Origin: Streptococcus suis YS56
GTDB lineage: Bacteria; Bacillota; Bacilli; Lactobacillales; Streptococcaceae
Direction of reading: 5' to 3'
DNA: 64,000 bases
Assembly (NCBI RefSeq): GCF_000440115.1
Contig: NZ_ALMY01000004.1
Coordinates: 1 to 64,000 of the forward strand
The position numbers and the translations under genes are program-made. Shown here piece by piece: positions 56,594 through 64,000 of this stretch. The notes under the pieces are model-generated. The model saw only the letters and a program-made list of their open reading frames with translations, ran no database searches and was not told the origin of the DNA. Numbering within the stretch: the stretch's first letter is position 1; each line of letters opens with the position of its first letter.

Positions 56594-58783
56594 ATGAACC
56601 ATTCAAAAGAAAATAAGCAGGAACACCAACATATGATGCATTCTGAGGAAGTTGGTCAGACCAGCCATCATTCTCATCACCAGGAGCATCCTCATGAAGA
56701 GGGGGTTCACGCCAATCATCATTCTGACCATCACGTCCATCACGACCATCATCATGTAGGGGGCTCTGACGTCAGTCATCATTCTCATCATTCTCATCAT
56801 TCTCATCATTCTCATCATACTCATGATGCTCATCAGCATGACCATGACATGATGGAGCATGGTGGGCACATGATGCACATGGGGGATATGAATACAAAGC
56901 TCAAGGTGGCAGTGGCAGTCATGATTCCCCTACTGGCCATTTCTCCAATTGCAGGTTTTACTCTCTTACGTTTTCCGGGTGTTGAACTTGTCCAGCTGAT
57001 ACTAGGTTCTATTATCTTCTTCTACTCAGGAACACCTTTCTTTAACGGAGCTAGAGGGGAGTTGCGAGCTAAAAAACCGGCAATGATGACCCTGATTTCC
57101 ATGGGGATTATTGTTTCCTATCTTTACTCCGTTTATGCGACCATTTTAGCGTTATTGGGACAAGAAAGCATGAACTTTTGGTTTGAGTTGTCTACGCTGA
57201 TTGTCATTATGCTGATTGGGCATATCATTGAGATGAAGGCGGTTATGGGAGCAGGCGATGCCCTGAAAGACTTGGCCTCTCTCATTCCGAAAAAAGCCCA
57301 TCTCAAGGATGGGACAGATGTTGCGGTAGAGGACTTGCAGATTGGGGATTTCCTCCTAGTCAAGGAAAATGAAAAAATTCCGGCTGACGGTAAGATTTTG
57401 AGTGTTGCTCATATTGATGAATCCATGATTACTGGGGAATCTCGAGCTGTCAAAAAAGAGGCAGGAGATAGGGTATTCGGTGGTTCGCTCAATCAAAACA
57501 TGCCCTTTGAAATGGAAGTGACCAGTCTTGGTAAGGACAGCTTTTTGGCGCAGGTGACCGAAATGGTCCGTCAAGCGCAAAACCAGAAATCCAAGCTTGA
57601 AAATATGGCTGACCGCGTAGCCTCTTGGCTCTTCTATGCAGCTTTAATTGTGGGGATTTTGGCCTTTATTTATTGGACCATGACGGCTAATCTTGCCTTT
57701 GCCTTGATGATGGCAGTTTCTGTTTTTGTCATTGCCTGTCCGCATGCCCTTGGTCTAGCCATTCCCCTTGTTGTGGCGCGATTGACCACGATTTCTTCAA
57801 AAAATGGTCTTTTGGTTCAGAACCGAACAGCTCTTGAACAGGTTAACCAGATTCGGTTTGCCTTGATGGATAAGACCGGAACCTTGACCGACGGAAAATT
57901 TCAAGTTCGCCACAGTCAAGATTTGGTTGAGGGAGCAGATACGCTGGCCAAAATGGCAGCGTTAGAAGTTCTTTCAACCCACCCAATTGCCCTTTCGATT
58001 GTGGAGGCGGCAGGTCCACTTTTCTATCAAGCAGAACGGGTTGAGAATATCCCTGGTAGTGGGATTCGAGGCGTCTTGGATGGAAGGATTTATGAAATTA
58101 TGTCCTACAAAGGTCTGCAGGAAATAGGTTTGTCAGTGGATCAGGACGTGATTGTACCTTATCTTGATTTGGGCCTTACTTTGAGTTTTTTGGTGGCTGA
58201 TCGTGTAGTCTTGGGATTTGTAGCCTTGGGAGACCAGATAAAAGAAGATGCTAAAGATTTTGTAGAAGGCTTGAAAGCGCAGGGGATTAGTCCTGTGATG
58301 TTAACGGGTGACAATCCAGCTACCGCACAAAAAGTAGCCATTCAGTTGGGCATAGAGGATTACCGAGCTGAACTTAAACCAGAGGATAAGGCAAAACTGG
58401 TCAAGGACTATCAGGCGCGTGGGGCAGTTCTTTTCATCGGCGATGGGGTCAATGATTCGCCTGCTCTAGCGACGGCAGATTTAGGCTTTGCCATTGGCGC
58501 AGGAACTTCTGTTGCCATCCACTCTGCAGACGTGGTCTTGGTTCAATCCAATCCATCAGCAGTCTTGGATATGTTGAGCATTGCCAAGACAACCATCCGC
58601 AAAATGAGGCAAAATCTCTGGTTTGGGGCAGGATACAACATCATTGCCATTCCTTTAGCTGCTGGAATCCTTTATCCAAGCATGGGCATTATGGTGGATC
58701 CTTTATTGGCGGCCGTGCTCATGAGTCTATCGACGGTTATTGTCGCTATCAATGCTATGGGCTTACGTTACGGTAAACCGTAG
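56594..58783 (+). CDS. copB: CopB-type P1B ATPase with His-rich N-terminus
   Basis: A 729-residue heavy-metal ATPase. The first 110 residues are a His/Met-rich metal-binding tail, including a run of Ser-His-His units. Transport motif CPH at 382-384 in the sixth helix defines the CopB (P1B-3) class, and phosphorylation motif DKTGT begins at D426, with GDGVND near 616. It likely exports copper from the cytosol. The ATG at 56594 follows AGGAGTTATCTT; an in-frame ATG at 56528 would overlap the promoter and cop boxes. No copY, copA or copZ lies beside it. Confidence 0.9.
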   Translation: MNHSKENKQEHQHMMHSEEVGQTSHHSHHQEHPHEEGVHANHHSDHHVHHDHHHVGGSDVSHHSHHSHHSHHSHHTHDAHQHDHDMMEHGGHMMHMGDMNTKLKVAVAVMIPLLAISPIAGFTLLRFPGVELVQLILGSIIFFYSGTPFFNGARGELRAKKPAMMTLISMGIIVSYLYSVYATILALLGQESMNFWFELSTLIVIMLIGHIIEMKAVMGAGDALKDLASLIPKKAHLKDGTDVAVEDLQIGDFLLVKENEKIPADGKILSVAHIDESMITGESRAVKKEAGDRVFGGSLNQNMPFEMEVTSLGKDSFLAQVTEMVRQAQNQKSKLENMADRVASWLFYAALIVGILAFIYWTMTANLAFALMMAVSVFVIACPHALGLAIPLVVARLTTISSKNGLLVQNRTALEQVNQIRFALMDKTGTLTDGKFQVRHSQDLVEGADTLAKMAALEVLSTHPIALSIVEAAGPLFYQAERVENIPGSGIRGVLDGRIYEIMSYKGLQEIGLSVDQDVIVPYLDLGLTLSFLVADRVVLGFVALGDQIKEDAKDFVEGLKAQGISPVMLTGDNPATAQKVAIQLGIEDYRAELKPEDKAKLVKDYQARGAVLFIGDGVNDSPALATADLGFAIGAGTSVAIHSADVVLVQSNPSAVLDMLSIAKTTIRKMRQNLWFGAGYNIIAIPLAAGILYPSMGIMVDPLLAAVLMSLSTVIVAINAMGLRYGKP

Positions 58784-58810
58784 AAATTTTGACAGATAAT
58801 ATATATAAGT

Positions 58811-58836
58811 AAAACACCGGTCTATGTCGGTGTTTT
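58811..58836. terminator. Terminator after copB
   Basis: AAAACACCG pairs with CGGTGTTTT across an eight-base loop. Confidence 0.85.
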
Positions 58837-58921
58837 ATGATGTAGGAGATAGGGGTGCTGTTTTCAAGTAAGAACTGCGAGAAATCTACTGCGATAATTA
58901 GTAGGATATTTGACTATAATC

Positions 58922-58930
58922 TGGTATAAT
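58922..58930 (+). promoter_or_regulatory. Extended -10 promoter of cls
   Basis: TGGTATAAT lies 24 bases before the ATG at 58955; RBS AAGGGAGAG follows. Confidence 0.7.
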
Positions 58931-58954
58931 GGGAAAAAAATAAGGGAGAGATGT

Positions 58955-60502
58955 ATGGAAAAACTTTGGAAAATTATATACAGTCGGACATTTATTGTCA
59001 TTAGTTTGATTATTCTAACCATTTTCCTTATTCTTTGGTTGGTAGGTTCGGCAGCTACCTATATGCCTGCTTTATTGATTGTTTTGCAAATTTTTTCGAT
59101 TTTTGTAGCTATTTCAATCATCAATAGACCGATGAATACCAGTTTTAAGTTAACCTGGATTATTTTTGTCATTGGTATTCCGATTTTTGGTGCTCTATTC
59201 TATTTTATTTTGCAGTCCAACATTGAAACCAAACGTTATCGTAAAAATTTTCATAAGCAAGCACAAAGACTTCGGGAGTATAGTAAGACGTCTGAAAAGG
59301 TCATGAAGGCATTGGAGCAGGAAGATAAGGAGCAACTGAAATTAGCTCACTTCATGAGTGAGTACGTTGGCTACCCAATTCATACCAATACGGATGCCGT
59401 CTATTTTTCAACAGGTCAGGAAAAATTTGAAGCTCTACTAGAAGAATTGAAAAAGGCAGAGCAGTATATTTTTATGGAGTACTTTATTGTCGATATGGGA
59501 TATATGTGGGATTCTATCCTTGACATTTTGAAGGAAAAGGCAGCGCAAGGGGTGGAAGTTCGTTTTATGTATGATGGGATGAATTCACTGACCAATCTTC
59601 CCTATAATTACTATAAAACCTTGAGAAAATATGGGATAAAAGCCAAAGTATTTTCTCAAATTATCCCAGCCTTATCTACGGTGCAAAATAACCGTGACCA
59701 TAGAAAAATTGCGATTATTGATGGAAAGGTTGCCTTTACTGGTGGCATTAATATCGCAGATGAATACATCAACAAGAAAGTGCGTTTTGGTTACTGGAAA
59801 GACGCAGCGATTATGATTAGGGGAGAAGCTGTTGCAAACTTTACGTTGATGTTCCTTCAAATGTGGAATTACAATGAAAAGACAGAGACAAATGACCTAA
59901 AATACCTCAAAACGCATAAAGATTTAGAGACGGAAACCGTTGATGCTGAAGGTTTCTTCCTTCCGTATGGCGAGAATCCATTTGATGGAGATGAGGTAGC
60001 CAAACGAGTCTGCCTAGACATGATTCAGTCGGCAACGGATTATATTTATATCATGACACCCTACTTAGTGTTGGATGATGAAATGATTGATAATTTGACT
60101 TATGCTGCGAAGCGTGGAGTCGAGGTTCGTATTCTGCTCCCGCATATCTACGATAAAAAATCAGCCTATTTGGCTGCTCGTACTGATTTTCCGACTTACT
60201 TGGAAGCAGGAATTGAAATCTTTGAATTCCAGCCTGGGTTTGTCCATTCCAAAGTTGTTTTGGTCGATGATAAGAAAGCTACTGTTGGTACGGTGAATAT
60301 GGATTTTCGCTCTTTTTATCTTAATTTTGAGTGCGGTCTCTATATTTACAATCACTCGGCAGTTTTGGCAGCTATTAAGGATGACTTTACTCATTCCTTC
60401 AAAAAATCACAGCAAATTAACCTTCTAACCTTCCATAAAACGTACTCTTGGTATAAGCGTTTGGGAGGAGCCCTACTGCGAATTATTTCACCTTTATTAT
60501 AA
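58955..60502 (+). CDS. cls: Cardiolipin synthase
   Basis: Cls condenses two phosphatidylglycerol molecules to cardiolipin. The 515-residue protein has two N-terminal membrane helices (about 8-30, 36-60), an amphipathic linker, and two phospholipase D HKD motifs: DHRKIAIIDG at about 247 and HSKVVLVDD at about 430. Full bacterial ClsA length. The ATG at 58955 is well placed after AAGGGAGAG; an upstream in-frame ATG at 58910 would read through the promoter. Confidence 0.93.
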   Translation: MEKLWKIIYSRTFIVISLIILTIFLILWLVGSAATYMPALLIVLQIFSIFVAISIINRPMNTSFKLTWIIFVIGIPIFGALFYFILQSNIETKRYRKNFHKQAQRLREYSKTSEKVMKALEQEDKEQLKLAHFMSEYVGYPIHTNTDAVYFSTGQEKFEALLEELKKAEQYIFMEYFIVDMGYMWDSILDILKEKAAQGVEVRFMYDGMNSLTNLPYNYYKTLRKYGIKAKVFSQIIPALSTVQNNRDHRKIAIIDGKVAFTGGINIADEYINKKVRFGYWKDAAIMIRGEAVANFTLMFLQMWNYNEKTETNDLKYLKTHKDLETETVDAEGFFLPYGENPFDGDEVAKRVCLDMIQSATDYIYIMTPYLVLDDEMIDNLTYAAKRGVEVRILLPHIYDKKSAYLAARTDFPTYLEAGIEIFEFQPGFVHSKVVLVDDKKATVGTVNMDFRSFYLNFECGLYIYNHSAVLAAIKDDFTHSFKKSQQINLLTFHKTYSWYKRLGGALLRIISPLL

Positions 60503-60521
60503 ATTGCACTATTCGTTCTTC

Positions 60522-60573
60522 ATGGAGCAAGGGATCGACATTCTGTTTCGGTCTTACCTTGCTCCATTTTTCT
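60522..60573 (+). terminator. Terminator after cls
   Basis: ATGGAGCAAGG pairs with CCTTGCTCCAT, then TTTTTC. The loop is unusually large (24 bases). Confidence 0.8.
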
Positions 60574-60580
60574 TGGAAAA

Positions 60581-60589
60581 TGATATAAT
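60581..60589 (+). promoter_or_regulatory. Extended -10 promoter of recJ
   Basis: TGATATAAT gives a leader of about 60 bases that contains a hairpin (ATACTC with GAGTAT, 60603-60642) ending just before the SD AAGGAG. Confidence 0.65.
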
Positions 60590-60657
60590 AGAAAGATAGT
60601 TTATACTCGGAAAAGTTACAGGTTACTTGTGATTTTGAGTATTAAGGAGTAAAAAAC

Positions 60658-62871
60658 GTGATAAAACCCAATTATGACTGGCAATTATTGACCGGTTTTT
60701 CTGATGAACAATTTATCAAAATTGCTAAAAAAGAAGGAGTGGACCCGGTAGCGGCTAAGTTGCTGTATGAACGTGGCATCCATTCGGCGGAAGAATTGCA
60801 TACTTTCTTACAACCAAGCTTAGAAGACCTTCACGATCCCTATTTACTACATGATATGGACAAGGCGGTAGAGCGGATTCGCCGAGCAATCGAAGATTAC
60901 GAACAAATTTTGATTTATGGAGATTATGACGCAGACGGCATGACCTCGGCATCTATTCTGAAAGAAACTCTGGAGGAAATGGGGGCAGAAGTCCAAGTTT
61001 ATCTTCCCAACCGTTTCACAGACGGCTATGGGCCGAATCAGTCAGTTTACAAGTATTTTATCGAGCAGCAGGGGATTTCTCTAATTGTGACGGTGGACAA
61101 TGGCGTAGCGGGTCATGAAGCGATTGCCTATGCCCAGGAAATGGGTGTCGATGTTGTTGTCACAGACCACCATTCCATGCAGGAAACCCTTCCCAATGCC
61201 TATGCGATTGTACATCCAGAGCATCCAGAGGGAAATTATCCCTTCAAACATTTGGCAGGTTGCGGTGTGGCTTTCAAATTGGCCTGTGCCCTTCTTGAAA
61301 CGGTTCATGCAGACTTGCTGGATTTGGTCGCAATTGGCACCATCGCTGATATGGTTAGCTTGACCGATGAAAATCGGGTCATGGTCAAGTACGGTCTTTC
61401 TCTTCTCAAACAGACTGAGCGAGCAGGTTTGCAAGAGTTGATAAAGATAGCTGGCATTGAGATGGATAGCCTTGATGAAGAAACAGTTGGTTTCCAACTT
61501 GCTCCCAGGTTGAATGCCCTTGGTCGACTCGATGATCCTAATCCAGCCATCGAATTACTGACTGGTTTTGATGACGAAGAGGCCCATCAAATTGCCCTCA
61601 TGATTGACAGTAAAAATGTAGAACGCAAAGACGTTGTCCAAGCAATTTATGATGAAGCAAAAACAATGTTGCGAAGAGATAGACCTGTTCAAGTTCTGGC
61701 TAAAGAAGGTTGGAATCCAGGTGTTTTAGGGATTGTGGCAGGACGCCTACTAGAAGAATTACACCAGCCTGTTATCGTTTTGTCGATTGAAGATGGTAAG
61801 GCAAAGGGGTCGGCTCGTTCTGTTGAAGCAGTTGACATTTTCAAGGCCCTTAAAGATCATCAGGACCTATTTATCGCCTTTGGTGGTCATGCTGGTGCAG
61901 CAGGTATGACCTTGGAAGTTGACAAACTTGAAGAGCTTGCTCTGACCTTGACAGACTACATTATCGAAAATAAATTGGATTTATCCAGCAAGTCTTCGCT
62001 GGTCTTAGATGAAGAATTGGATTTAGAGGAATTAACCCTAGATACTCTAAAATCTTTCGAGAAGCTTGCGCCTTATGGCATGGATAATAAAAAGCCTGTA
62101 TTCTACATCAGAGACTTTCAGGTGGAATCAGCAAGAACCATGGGGCAGAATAATGCCCATTTGAAACTACGCATTACTAAAGGTGCTGCTGGATTTGATG
62201 TGGTTGCTTTTGGTAAGGGCAATCTAGCCTTGGAATTTTCACAGGCCAAGGGCTTAGAACTAGCTGTCACCTTGTCTGTCAATCAATGGAATGGCAATAC
62301 CAGTCTTCAGCTCATGTTGGTTGATGCTCGGGTCAATGGTGTTCAACTTTATAATATTCGTGGAAAACAACATCCTATTCCTGCAGGAGTCCCAATTTTG
62401 GACATTGAAAATCCAGTAGCAGATAACAAAGCAATTGTCTTAGCTAACTTGCCTGAGGACCTCAGTAGTCTGCGTAGCTATTTTCAGGAAAGAGAATTTG
62501 AAGCTATTTATTTTAAAAATGAAATTGCCAAACCGTACTATCTAGATGGTTATGGTAGCCGAGAACAATTCGCTAAATTGTATAAGACTATTTACCAATT
62601 TGATGAGTTTGATGTCCGCTACAAACTGAAAGATTTGGCTGGTTACTTAAAAATTAAGGACAGTCTCTTGGTCAAAATGATTCAGATTTTCCAAGAATTA
62701 GAATTCGTCACGATTACGGATGGGGTCATGCGGGTCAATAAAGAGGCGCAGAAGCGAGAGATTTCAGAAAGTCAAATATATCAAGAATTGAAAGAAACAG
62801 TTATCCAACAAGAGTTGATGGCGCTTGGCACTGTTCAGGAAATTTATGAATGGCTATGTGGTCGCGTTTGA
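60658..62871 (+). CDS. recJ: Single-stranded-DNA-specific exonuclease RecJ
   Basis: RecJ is a 5'-3' exonuclease for single-stranded DNA in recombination and repair. The 737-residue protein has the DHH family motifs DYDADG (from D89) and DHH (170-172), the DHHA1 motif GGHAGAAG, and an extra C-terminal domain usual in streptococci. The start is GTG at 60658 (MIKPNYDW) with SD AAGGAG. Its end overlaps the next gene. Confidence 0.94.
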   Translation: MIKPNYDWQLLTGFSDEQFIKIAKKEGVDPVAAKLLYERGIHSAEELHTFLQPSLEDLHDPYLLHDMDKAVERIRRAIEDYEQILIYGDYDADGMTSASILKETLEEMGAEVQVYLPNRFTDGYGPNQSVYKYFIEQQGISLIVTVDNGVAGHEAIAYAQEMGVDVVVTDHHSMQETLPNAYAIVHPEHPEGNYPFKHLAGCGVAFKLACALLETVHADLLDLVAIGTIADMVSLTDENRVMVKYGLSLLKQTERAGLQELIKIAGIEMDSLDEETVGFQLAPRLNALGRLDDPNPAIELLTGFDDEEAHQIALMIDSKNVERKDVVQAIYDEAKTMLRRDRPVQVLAKEGWNPGVLGIVAGRLLEELHQPVIVLSIEDGKAKGSARSVEAVDIFKALKDHQDLFIAFGGHAGAAGMTLEVDKLEELALTLTDYIIENKLDLSSKSSLVLDEELDLEELTLDTLKSFEKLAPYGMDNKKPVFYIRDFQVESARTMGQNNAHLKLRITKGAAGFDVVAFGKGNLALEFSQAKGLELAVTLSVNQWNGNTSLQLMLVDARVNGVQLYNIRGKQHPIPAGVPILDIENPVADNKAIVLANLPEDLSSLRSYFQEREFEAIYFKNEIAKPYYLDGYGSREQFAKLYKTIYQFDEFDVRYKLKDLAGYLKIKDSLLVKMIQIFQELEFVTITDGVMRVNKEAQKREISESQIYQELKETVIQQELMALGTVQEIYEWLCGRV

Positions 62872-63836
62872 TGACAGTAGAAGCTCTGGTTGTTGTTGGA
62901 GTGATTGGAACGCTTCTCTACACTTATAGGTTTATCAGGCAAAAAAGTCTGTTGAAAAATCTTGAACAGATAACCGAAATAAAGCACGCACTGATTGAAT
63001 TACGGCGAGTAGGATGGTCAGAAAGAGCCATCAAAAAGGTTTTCCTGAAACAACTGTTGCCTCTAAAACAAGAAGACATCCCAGCATTTGTTCAAAATTT
63101 CATAAAAGAAGCTACTATTTTTGCCTCAACTAGCTTTTATCAGTTGATAAAAGTTGACAGTCGCTCTTTAAGCCAAGAGAAAGCGACGGCTTTATTGGAG
63201 CAAAGTATGAATATGTTAGATTTTCCTGAGGAATTAAGTCACGGGCTATTACCTGAACTTTTGCAGAAGATGGATGTGAATTGTCCTCCACACCATCCGT
63301 TTTGGCGGTATTTTGCTAAGCTAGTTGACAAAGCTTTTCCAGTTCGAGAATTAGAAGTCAAACGGCCGTTAAACAGACAGGTCCATCAACTGCGCTACCT
63401 TATTTCCTATCAGCAGGCTTTTTGGGTACGTCAGCAGTTTGGAAAAGGAAAAACAGACTGGCAGGCTCTAGTAGCCTATTTACGTAGCCTACCTCGGTGG
63501 TCTTACCGCTTACGAGAATCTGCCCGCCTACACAATAAACAACTGTTCGGAAAGAAAAATCAGAAGACCTTGCCAGTCAATATGAAGATTTTGATTCATT
63601 TTCACAGCGAATTTATCCTAAATCAAGATGGACAATTTGCCTTGATTTTAGAAGAACGACCACATGTCAATGGCGTGGTAAACGGGGCTTCCTTCAATTA
63701 TGCCAGAGCTAATAATAAGCGCCATAGACAACTTGATATGGCTCCAGTTGGCACGCAGGATCCCGTTTTTCGGAAAGAATTGCTACGCTCAAAGATGGGA
63801 GTCTATTTATCGCCTACTCGCTTGCGCCACTACTAA
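62850..63836 (+). CDS. DUF3114-like hypothetical protein
   Basis: A 328-residue basic protein with one N-terminal membrane segment (about 9-27) and a soluble helical body; the C-terminal part with FHSEFILN, VNGASFNYA and APVGTQDPVFRKELL looks like the streptococcal DUF3114 group, though I hold that label with low certainty. Function unknown. It overlaps recJ by 22 bases; starts at 62850, 62856 and 62871 are all possible, and 62850 has the best SD (AGGA). Confidence 0.6.
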   Translation: MAMWSRLMTVEALVVVGVIGTLLYTYRFIRQKSLLKNLEQITEIKHALIELRRVGWSERAIKKVFLKQLLPLKQEDIPAFVQNFIKEATIFASTSFYQLIKVDSRSLSQEKATALLEQSMNMLDFPEELSHGLLPELLQKMDVNCPPHHPFWRYFAKLVDKAFPVRELEVKRPLNRQVHQLRYLISYQQAFWVRQQFGKGKTDWQALVAYLRSLPRWSYRLRESARLHNKQLFGKKNQKTLPVNMKILIHFHSEFILNQDGQFALILEERPHVNGVVNGASFNYARANNKRHRQLDMAPVGTQDPVFRKELLRSKMGVYLSPTRLRHY

Positions 63837-63988
63837 AAAGGAAGAAATGAGGTTGGCTGGGAGCAGTCTTACTTTAATCAGCAAGGAAGCTTTTCCTATG
63901 GTGGACATAGCAGGGCAGCTTGTGTGGCGAATGTGAGGAGACGATTTGCTAAAGATATAGGTCTGAAATGTACCAAAAAACAATTTCA

Positions 63989-63997
63989 TGGTATAAT
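63989..63997 (+). promoter_or_regulatory. Extended -10 promoter at the right edge
   Basis: TGGTATAAT with the same 17-base surroundings as the DUF1146 promoter. It must drive a gene beyond the window; apt is common here in streptococci. The preceding 63837-63988 holds no credible gene. Confidence 0.6.
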
Positions 63998-64000
63998 GAA

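Noticed and set aside
56603-56878. Met/Arg-rich reading frame on the minus strand
   Set aside because: It is the antisense of the His-rich repeats of copB and has no RBS.
63837-63936. Short frame after the DUF3114-like gene
   Set aside because: It lacks an RBS at a sensible start, and the longer frame overlaps the real gene in another phase.

Overview
The window looks like a chromosomal segment of a low-GC streptococcus, most likely Streptococcus suis or a close relative. The grounds are the gene order (smc tail, two HAD phosphatases, ftsY; murA, epuA, endA; miaA, hflX, rnz, SDR, recJ), the c-a-b order of the F0 genes, a YSIRK-like signal peptide, frequent extended -10 promoters (TGnTATAAT) and a BOX-like repeat. 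No rRNA or tRNA gene, transposase, integrase or CRISPR array was seen.

Layout: 1-3.2 kb holds a leftover smc 3' end, two Cof-type HAD phosphatases and ftsY. 3.2-7.5 kb (minus strand) holds an AlkD-like protein, a BOX-like repeat, zwf, and a membrane permease pair with a tiny upstream gene. 7.6-10.7 kb is ligA-dagK. 10.7-17.1 kb is the complete F1Fo ATP synthase operon atpEBFHAGDC. 17.1-19.8 kb is DUF1146, murA, epuA and endA.

19.8-33.6 kb is a two-operon D-glucuronate regulon. Operon 1 has a GPH-type importer, KDG kinase, a GH2 beta-glucuronidase and a FadR-type GntR regulator. Operon 2 has KDPG aldolase, glucuronate isomerase, mannonate dehydratase, an SDR mannonate oxidoreductase, an unassigned HAD phosphatase and two tandem GH3 enzymes with a NagZ-type Asp/His pair. 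Both operons start with a near-identical promoter: a consensus -35, a shared 16-bp operator in the spacer, and a cre-like site just downstream. Together the genes take a beta-glucuronide to pyruvate and glyceraldehyde-3-phosphate. The GH2/GH3 pairing suggests alternating removal of GlcA and GlcNAc-type sugars from saturated host glycan fragments.

33.7-38.6 kb is pheS-GNAT-pheT behind a T-box leader. A striking array of palindromes with covarying stems lies inside the operon between pheS and the acetyltransferase gene. 38.6-42.9 kb holds a DUF2087 gene and an AT-rich 1267-residue LysM surface protein gene; the latter sits between two identical 38-bp copies of the DUF2087 3' end plus terminator, so it looks inserted. 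43-49.1 kb holds a VTC-domain/DUF4956 pair, a Nudix hydrolase, folE-folP-folB-folK and a GntP-type permease. 49.1-52 kb holds a short MetE-like protein with a MetR/MtaR-type box, a CynX-type MFS exporter and a DUF3042 protein. 52-56.5 kb is miaA-hflX-hypothetical-rnz-SDR. 56.5-58.8 kb is an orphan CopB-type ATPase with a His-rich tail and two cop boxes. 58.9-63.8 kb holds cardiolipin synthase, recJ and a DUF3114-like protein.

The most unusual observations are the covarying hairpin array in the phe operon, two apparent gene-3'-end duplications next to accessory DNA, the twin GH3/HAD extension of the glucuronate regulon, and two genes (ligA and the DUF1146 gene) whose -10 box is so close to the ATG that their mRNAs should be leaderless. 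All functions are assigned by reading motifs; no database search was run.
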